Assembly (NCBI GenBank): GCA_024684955.1
Contig: JAIKWH010000039.1
Location: 1 to 35,213 of the forward strand
Length of the DNA stretch: 35,213 nucleotides
Reading direction: 5' to 3'
Source of the DNA: Pseudobutyrivibrio sp.
GTDB taxonomy: Bacteria > Bacillota > Clostridia > Lachnospirales > Lachnospiraceae
The position numbers and the translations under genes were made by a program. The notes under the pieces are model-generated. The model saw only the letters and a program-made list of their open reading frames with translations, was not told the DNA's origin and did no database searches. Every line of letters starts with the position of its first letter. Position 1 is the first letter of the stretch. Positions 31,839-35,213 of this stretch are shown here, piece after piece.

Positions 31839-33638
31839 ATGGCAGATGAATTAAGAAGTAGAGACCAGATTCCAGAGGAATACACCTGGAACCTTAAGGA
31901 CATGTATGAGAATAATTCTCTTTGGGAGCAGGACCTTAAATTAATAGATGAATTGACAGAGCAGATTGTTAAATATGAAGGCAGGGTATGCGAAAGTGCT
32001 GACAGCCTTTTTGCAGTTTTAGAACTTTCTGCAAAACTATCAGAGAAATTATTGTATGCATATAATTATGCAGCCAGACTTTTTGACCAGGACCAGGGCA
32101 ATACTCAAAACCAGGCAATGTCTCAGAAAGTGCTGGGAATATATGCCAAGTCTGGTAGCCAGGTTTCCTTTATTGATCCGGAGATTTTGGCTATGGATTC
32201 TGACACACTAGATTCTTTCTACAAGGAAAAGCCGGAATTAGAATTTTATAGAAAGCAGATTGATGAAGTGCAGAGATTAAAGGACCACACCCTTTCTGCA
32301 GAGATGGAAAAACTGGTGGCCATGACAGCAGAGATGTCTAATGCTCCTTCTGAAATATATGATGCCTTGACTGATGTGGACATGACATTTGGAATCATCA
32401 AGGATGAGAATGGCAAGGAAGTGCAACTGTCCAACGGCAGGTTTGTGCCATTTCTCATGTCAGCAGACAGAAGGGTGAGGAAGGACGCATTTGAGTCTTA
32501 CTATGGCACAATGAAATCCTTTGTAAACACAATTGCTGCTGCCTATAACGGCCAGGTAAAGCAGCAGATTTTTCATGCCAAGGCCAAAAAGTATTCTTCA
32601 AACCTGGAGGCGGCAGTGGATGCAAACAATGTCAGCCCACAGGTATATGACAATCTGGTAAAGTCCGTAAACGCCAATCTGGACAAACTCCATGCCTATG
32701 TTTCACTGAGAAAGCAGTGCCTTGGGGTGGATGAACTCCACATGTATGACATATATACACCGATGATTGCAGACGCTGCAAAAAAGGTGCCTTATGACCA
32801 GGCCAAGGAAACTATCCTGGAGGCGCTAAAGATTTTGGGCCAGGACTATGTGGACCAGGTAGAGATTGCCCTAAAGGACAGATGGATTGACGTATATGAA
32901 AATAAGGGTAAAAGGTCTGGCGCATATTCTGACACAGCCTATGGCTGCCACCCTTACATGCTTTTAAATTATAATGATACCTTAGATGATATGTTTACTC
33001 TGATTCATGAGATGGGTCACTCTATGCACAGTTACTATTCCAACAAGACCCAGCCATTCATCTATAGCAACTACACCATATTTGTGGCTGAGGTGGCATC
33101 TACCTGCAATGAGATTCTCCTATTAGAGTATCTGCTCAAAAATACAAGCGATAAAAAGGAGAGGGCATATTACCTTAATCACTACCTGGATAGTTTTAAG
33201 GGAACTGTATACCGCCAGACTCAGTTTGCCGAGTTTGAAAAACTGACCAATGAGATGGCTGAGGCCGGTGAGAGCCTTAACGCAGAAAACCTTAGCAATC
33301 TATACAAAGAAATTAATGAAAAATACTATGGCCCAGATATGATTTCTGACCCAGAGATTGCCTATGAGTGGGCGAGAATTCCTCATTTTTACTACAATTT
33401 CTATGTGTATCAGTATGCAACTTCATTCTGTGCTGCAGTGGCGATTGCAGAGAAAATCATAAATGAAGGACAGCCTGCAGTTGACAGATATAAAAAGTTT
33501 TTGTCTAGTGGATGCACTGATGCGCCAGTAGAATTACTGAAAATTGCTGGAGTTGACCTGACAACTTCTGCCCCAATTGATGCAGCCTTAAATAAGATGG
33601 GACAGATAGTAGAGGAATTGAGACAGTTAGTAGACTAG
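31839..33638 (+). CDS. pepF: Oligoendopeptidase F (M3 metallopeptidase)
   Basis: A 599-residue cytoplasmic zinc peptidase that cuts peptides of about 5-20 residues. The zinc motif is HEMGH at 390-394 (LIHEMGHSMHSYY), with the downstream Glu in FVAEVASTCNEILL. The N-terminal EEYTWNLKDMYEN and late RIPHFYYNFYVYQYATSF are typical of PepF. A TTG 60 bases upstream is in frame, but GGGAAGG at 31825-31831 fits the ATG at 31839. A small unknown gene follows after 21 bases, probably on the same transcript. Confidence 0.94.
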   Translation: MADELRSRDQIPEEYTWNLKDMYENNSLWEQDLKLIDELTEQIVKYEGRVCESADSLFAVLELSAKLSEKLLYAYNYAARLFDQDQGNTQNQAMSQKVLGIYAKSGSQVSFIDPEILAMDSDTLDSFYKEKPELEFYRKQIDEVQRLKDHTLSAEMEKLVAMTAEMSNAPSEIYDALTDVDMTFGIIKDENGKEVQLSNGRFVPFLMSADRRVRKDAFESYYGTMKSFVNTIAAAYNGQVKQQIFHAKAKKYSSNLEAAVDANNVSPQVYDNLVKSVNANLDKLHAYVSLRKQCLGVDELHMYDIYTPMIADAAKKVPYDQAKETILEALKILGQDYVDQVEIALKDRWIDVYENKGKRSGAYSDTAYGCHPYMLLNYNDTLDDMFTLIHEMGHSMHSYYSNKTQPFIYSNYTIFVAEVASTCNEILLLEYLLKNTSDKKERAYYLNHYLDSFKGTVYRQTQFAEFEKLTNEMAEAGESLNAENLSNLYKEINEKYYGPDMISDPEIAYEWARIPHFYYNFYVYQYATSFCAAVAIAEKIINEGQPAVDRYKKFLSSGCTDAPVELLKIAGVDLTTSAPIDAALNKMGQIVEELRQLVD

Positions 33639-33659
33639 TTATATAAGGATTTTTTATAA

Positions 33660-33953
33660 ATGATTAATCAGCAGTTGGAAGAAAAAATAAAGATAAGCAA
33701 GGCTAAACTGGAGGAGAGCCATGCCGTGGCAATAAAATTGTTTGCCAAGGATGGGATTCCAGGGGCCCTAAAAAATGAGTTTAATATTAAGACTGATCAA
33801 TATGATAGTATGTTCAATTCCATTGAGGACATGAAAAGTCTCAGCACCAAGGATGAGATGATAGACAATCTGTTGCAGCAGCAGATGGAGGGCCTAAGGG
33901 TCCGGATTGAATGGGAGAGAGACATAATAAAAAGAGCCCTAAACTATGTTTAG
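33660..33953 (+). CDS. Hypothetical coiled-coil-like protein, 97 residues
   Basis: Not recognised. The 97-residue protein (MINQQLEEKIKISKAKLEE...) is charged and almost wholly helical, with long stretches suited to a coiled coil at both ends and a short break around GIPGALKNEF. No cysteine, membrane segment or signal peptide. AAGGA lies about 12 bases before the start. It follows pepF closely and ends at a hairpin shared with the convergent pflA. Composition fits a real gene. Confidence 0.6.
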   Translation: MINQQLEEKIKISKAKLEESHAVAIKLFAKDGIPGALKNEFNIKTDQYDSMFNSIEDMKSLSTKDEMIDNLLQQQMEGLRVRIEWERDIIKRALNYV

Positions 33954-33960
33954 GACTCTT

Positions 33961-34000
33961 AAATAAATAATCTAGAAGGATTAAATCCTAGAATTTATTT
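33961..34000. terminator. Convergent terminator between the 97-residue gene and pflA
   Basis: AAATAAAT (33961-33968) and ATTTATTT (33993-34000) enclose GGATT-A-AATCC (33978-33988), giving an AT-rich hairpin usable in both directions. It overlaps the last codons of pflA. Confidence 0.5.
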
Positions 34001-34732
34001 AACCACGCCGAGAATTTCCTCGGCGTTTTGTATTCTCTCTGGGCTAGGAGAAGAAACCCCATCTAACCTATATGGGATGCCTAACTCCTGATATTTAGGA
34101 ACCCCGAGAGAGTGGTAAGGTAATATCTCCACCCTATCCACTGTTTTGAGGGTATCAATAAATTCTCTGGTCCGGTGGAGCAATTGGTCATTGTCGCTGC
34201 CACCTGGCACAAGGACATGTCTAATCCAAATTCTCACACCCATATCTGACATTTCTCGTGCCATTTCAAGTATGTTGGCATTGTCTACACCTGTCAGCTT
34301 TTGGTGCTCCTGGGAATCAATGTTTTTGATGTCCAACATAACAGTGTCAGTAAGGCTCATCAGCTCTTTCCACTTGCTGTAAAAAGGCTCATCATGAGTA
34401 AATGGCTGACCTGCTGTGTCGATGCAGGTGTTAATTCCTTTTGCCTTGGCCTTTCTAAAGAGGTCCAGGAGAAAATCCATTTGAAGCAATGGCTCACCAC
34501 CAGAAACGGTGATGCCGCCATTGTTTTTCCAATAAGATTTAAAGCGGAGTGCCTTTGCAAGCAACTCGTCGGCTGTGTACTCTTGGCCTTGATTCTCTGC
34601 CCAGGTCTCTGGGTTGTGACAAAAGGCGCAACGCATCCTGCAACCATTCAAAAAGATAATATATCTAATGCCGGGTCCATCTACCGCACCAAAACTCTCC
34701 AGTTTGTTAACATATCCTTTAATATCACTCAT
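33995..34732 (-). CDS. pflA: Pyruvate formate-lyase activating enzyme
   Basis: A 245-residue radical SAM enzyme that installs the glycyl radical on PflB under anaerobic conditions. The 4Fe-4S cysteines are Cys31, Cys35 and Cys38 in NGCRMRCAFCHNPETW. SAM contacts include GGITVSGGEPLLQ, and TVMLDIKNID and VEILPYHSLG are standard PflA blocks. SFGAVDGPGIRYIIFL marks the N-terminus. It follows pflB after a 3-base gap, the classic operon order on the minus strand. Confidence 0.97.
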   Translation of the reverse strand: MSDIKGYVNKLESFGAVDGPGIRYIIFLNGCRMRCAFCHNPETWAENQGQEYTADELLAKALRFKSYWKNNGGITVSGGEPLLQMDFLLDLFRKAKAKGINTCIDTAGQPFTHDEPFYSKWKELMSLTDTVMLDIKNIDSQEHQKLTGVDNANILEMAREMSDMGVRIWIRHVLVPGGSDNDQLLHRTREFIDTLKTVDRVEILPYHSLGVPKYQELGIPYRLDGVSSPSPERIQNAEEILGVVK

Positions 34733-34735
34733 ATC

Positions 34736-35213
34736 TTAGAGAGCCTCGTGGCATGTACGTGCGATAACGTCCATCTGCTGCTCCTTTGTTAAGTCGATGA
34801 ACTTAACAGCATAACCAGAAACACGGATGGTGAAGTTAGCATACTCTGGCTTTTCTGGATGCTCCATAGCATCGATGAGTTTTTCTTTACCAAATACGTT
34901 TACATTAAGGTGGTGAGCACCCTGATCGAAGTATCCGTCAAGAACGTTAACAAGATTGTTTACACGCTCCTCATCAGTGTGTCCAAGAGCACCTGGGTTG
35001 ATTGTCTGTGTATTTGAAATTCCATCAAGAGCCTCTTCGTAAGGAAGCTTAGCAACAGAGTTAAGTGATGCGATAAGACCATTAACCTCTGCGCCATATG
35101 CTGGGTTAGCACCAGGTGAAAGTGGCTCGCCAGCTGGACGTCCGTCAGGAAGAGCACCTGTAGCCTTACCATAAACAACGTTTGATGTGATAGTAAGGAT
35201 AGATGTTGTAGGC
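34736..35213 (-). CDS. pflB: Pyruvate formate-lyase, 3' end only
   Basis: The reading frame is open from the right edge and ends with TAA at 34738-34736, so about 158 C-terminal residues are visible. The glycyl-radical motif RVSGYAVKF is intact near the end, and the tail reads [11 protein letters not shown]. Earlier, [18 protein letters not shown] and [15 protein letters not shown] match PflB. The enzyme splits pyruvate with CoA into acetyl-CoA and formate, a main fermentation step in this type of anaerobe. Codon use is strongly biased, in line with very high expression. The activase gene follows directly. Confidence 0.96.
   Translation of the reverse strand, partial: PTTSILTITSNVVYGKATGALPDGRPAGEPLSPGANPAYGAEVNGLIASLNSVAKLPYEEALDGISNTQTINPGALGHTDEERVNNLVNVLDGYFDQGAHHLNVNVFGKEKLIDAMEHPEKPEYANFTIRVSGYAVKFIDLTKEQQMDVIARTCHEAL

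Overview
The window looks like a chromosomal stretch from an anaerobic, low-GC Firmicute of the family Lachnospiraceae, most likely near Butyrivibrio/Pseudobutyrivibrio. The clues are pyruvate formate-lyase with its activase, a rubredoxin-first (reverse) rubrerythrin beside a PerR-type regulator, a subgroup Ic aminotransferase, a YczE-type membrane protein, a CIRCE-controlled hsp20-clpB operon and AT-rich intergenic DNA. The genus is an inference from gene content. Nothing looks like a prophage or transposon, and no rRNA, tRNA or CRISPR was seen.

Region 1 (1-4924) is a phosphate block: the end of phoU, an HD-domain phosphohydrolase, a Na/Pi cotransporter with its own PhoU-like tail, and a PhoB/PhoR-type two-component pair. 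Tandem 11-bp-phased repeats that look like a Pho box precede the transporter.

Region 2 (4940-7420) is a compact three-gene cassette with its own promoter and terminator. It encodes an IspD/TarI-type cytidylyltransferase, a small cupin, and a two-transmembrane protein whose C-terminal part resembles the macro domain of Thoeris ThsA. No TIR partner is present. This is the best candidate for an undescribed system in the window.

Region 3 (7421-13023) holds an IscR-like Rrf2 regulator with a palindrome over its own -10, a YczE-type membrane protein, a Cache-GGDEF diguanylate cyclase, a SpoIID/LytB-type protein, a TtcA-like PP-loop enzyme and Maf. Region 4 (13024-14263) is the peroxide-response pair PerR and reverse rubrerythrin. 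Region 5 (14379-17509) is a tight operon of a small alarmone synthetase, undecaprenyl-diphosphate phosphatase (UppP) and a DHH phosphoesterase with an unusual duplicated C-terminal module.

Region 6 (17510-23404) starts with an FMN riboswitch and ribU. It then has an orphan gene, an OPT-family transporter overlapping a PqqD-like gene, a GNAT acetyltransferase and two unrecognised genes. Two related palindromic elements lie here about 5.3 kb apart in opposite orientation. The second has grown into an array of four adjacent hairpins and is followed by a terminator-like hairpin in the leader of the next gene.

Region 7 (23405-35213) is mostly housekeeping: CIRCE-hsp20-clpB, a CYTH-domain protein, elongation factor P with a small downstream gene, RarA, an aminotransferase, ProC, PepF, a small unknown gene, and pflA with the 3' end of pflB.
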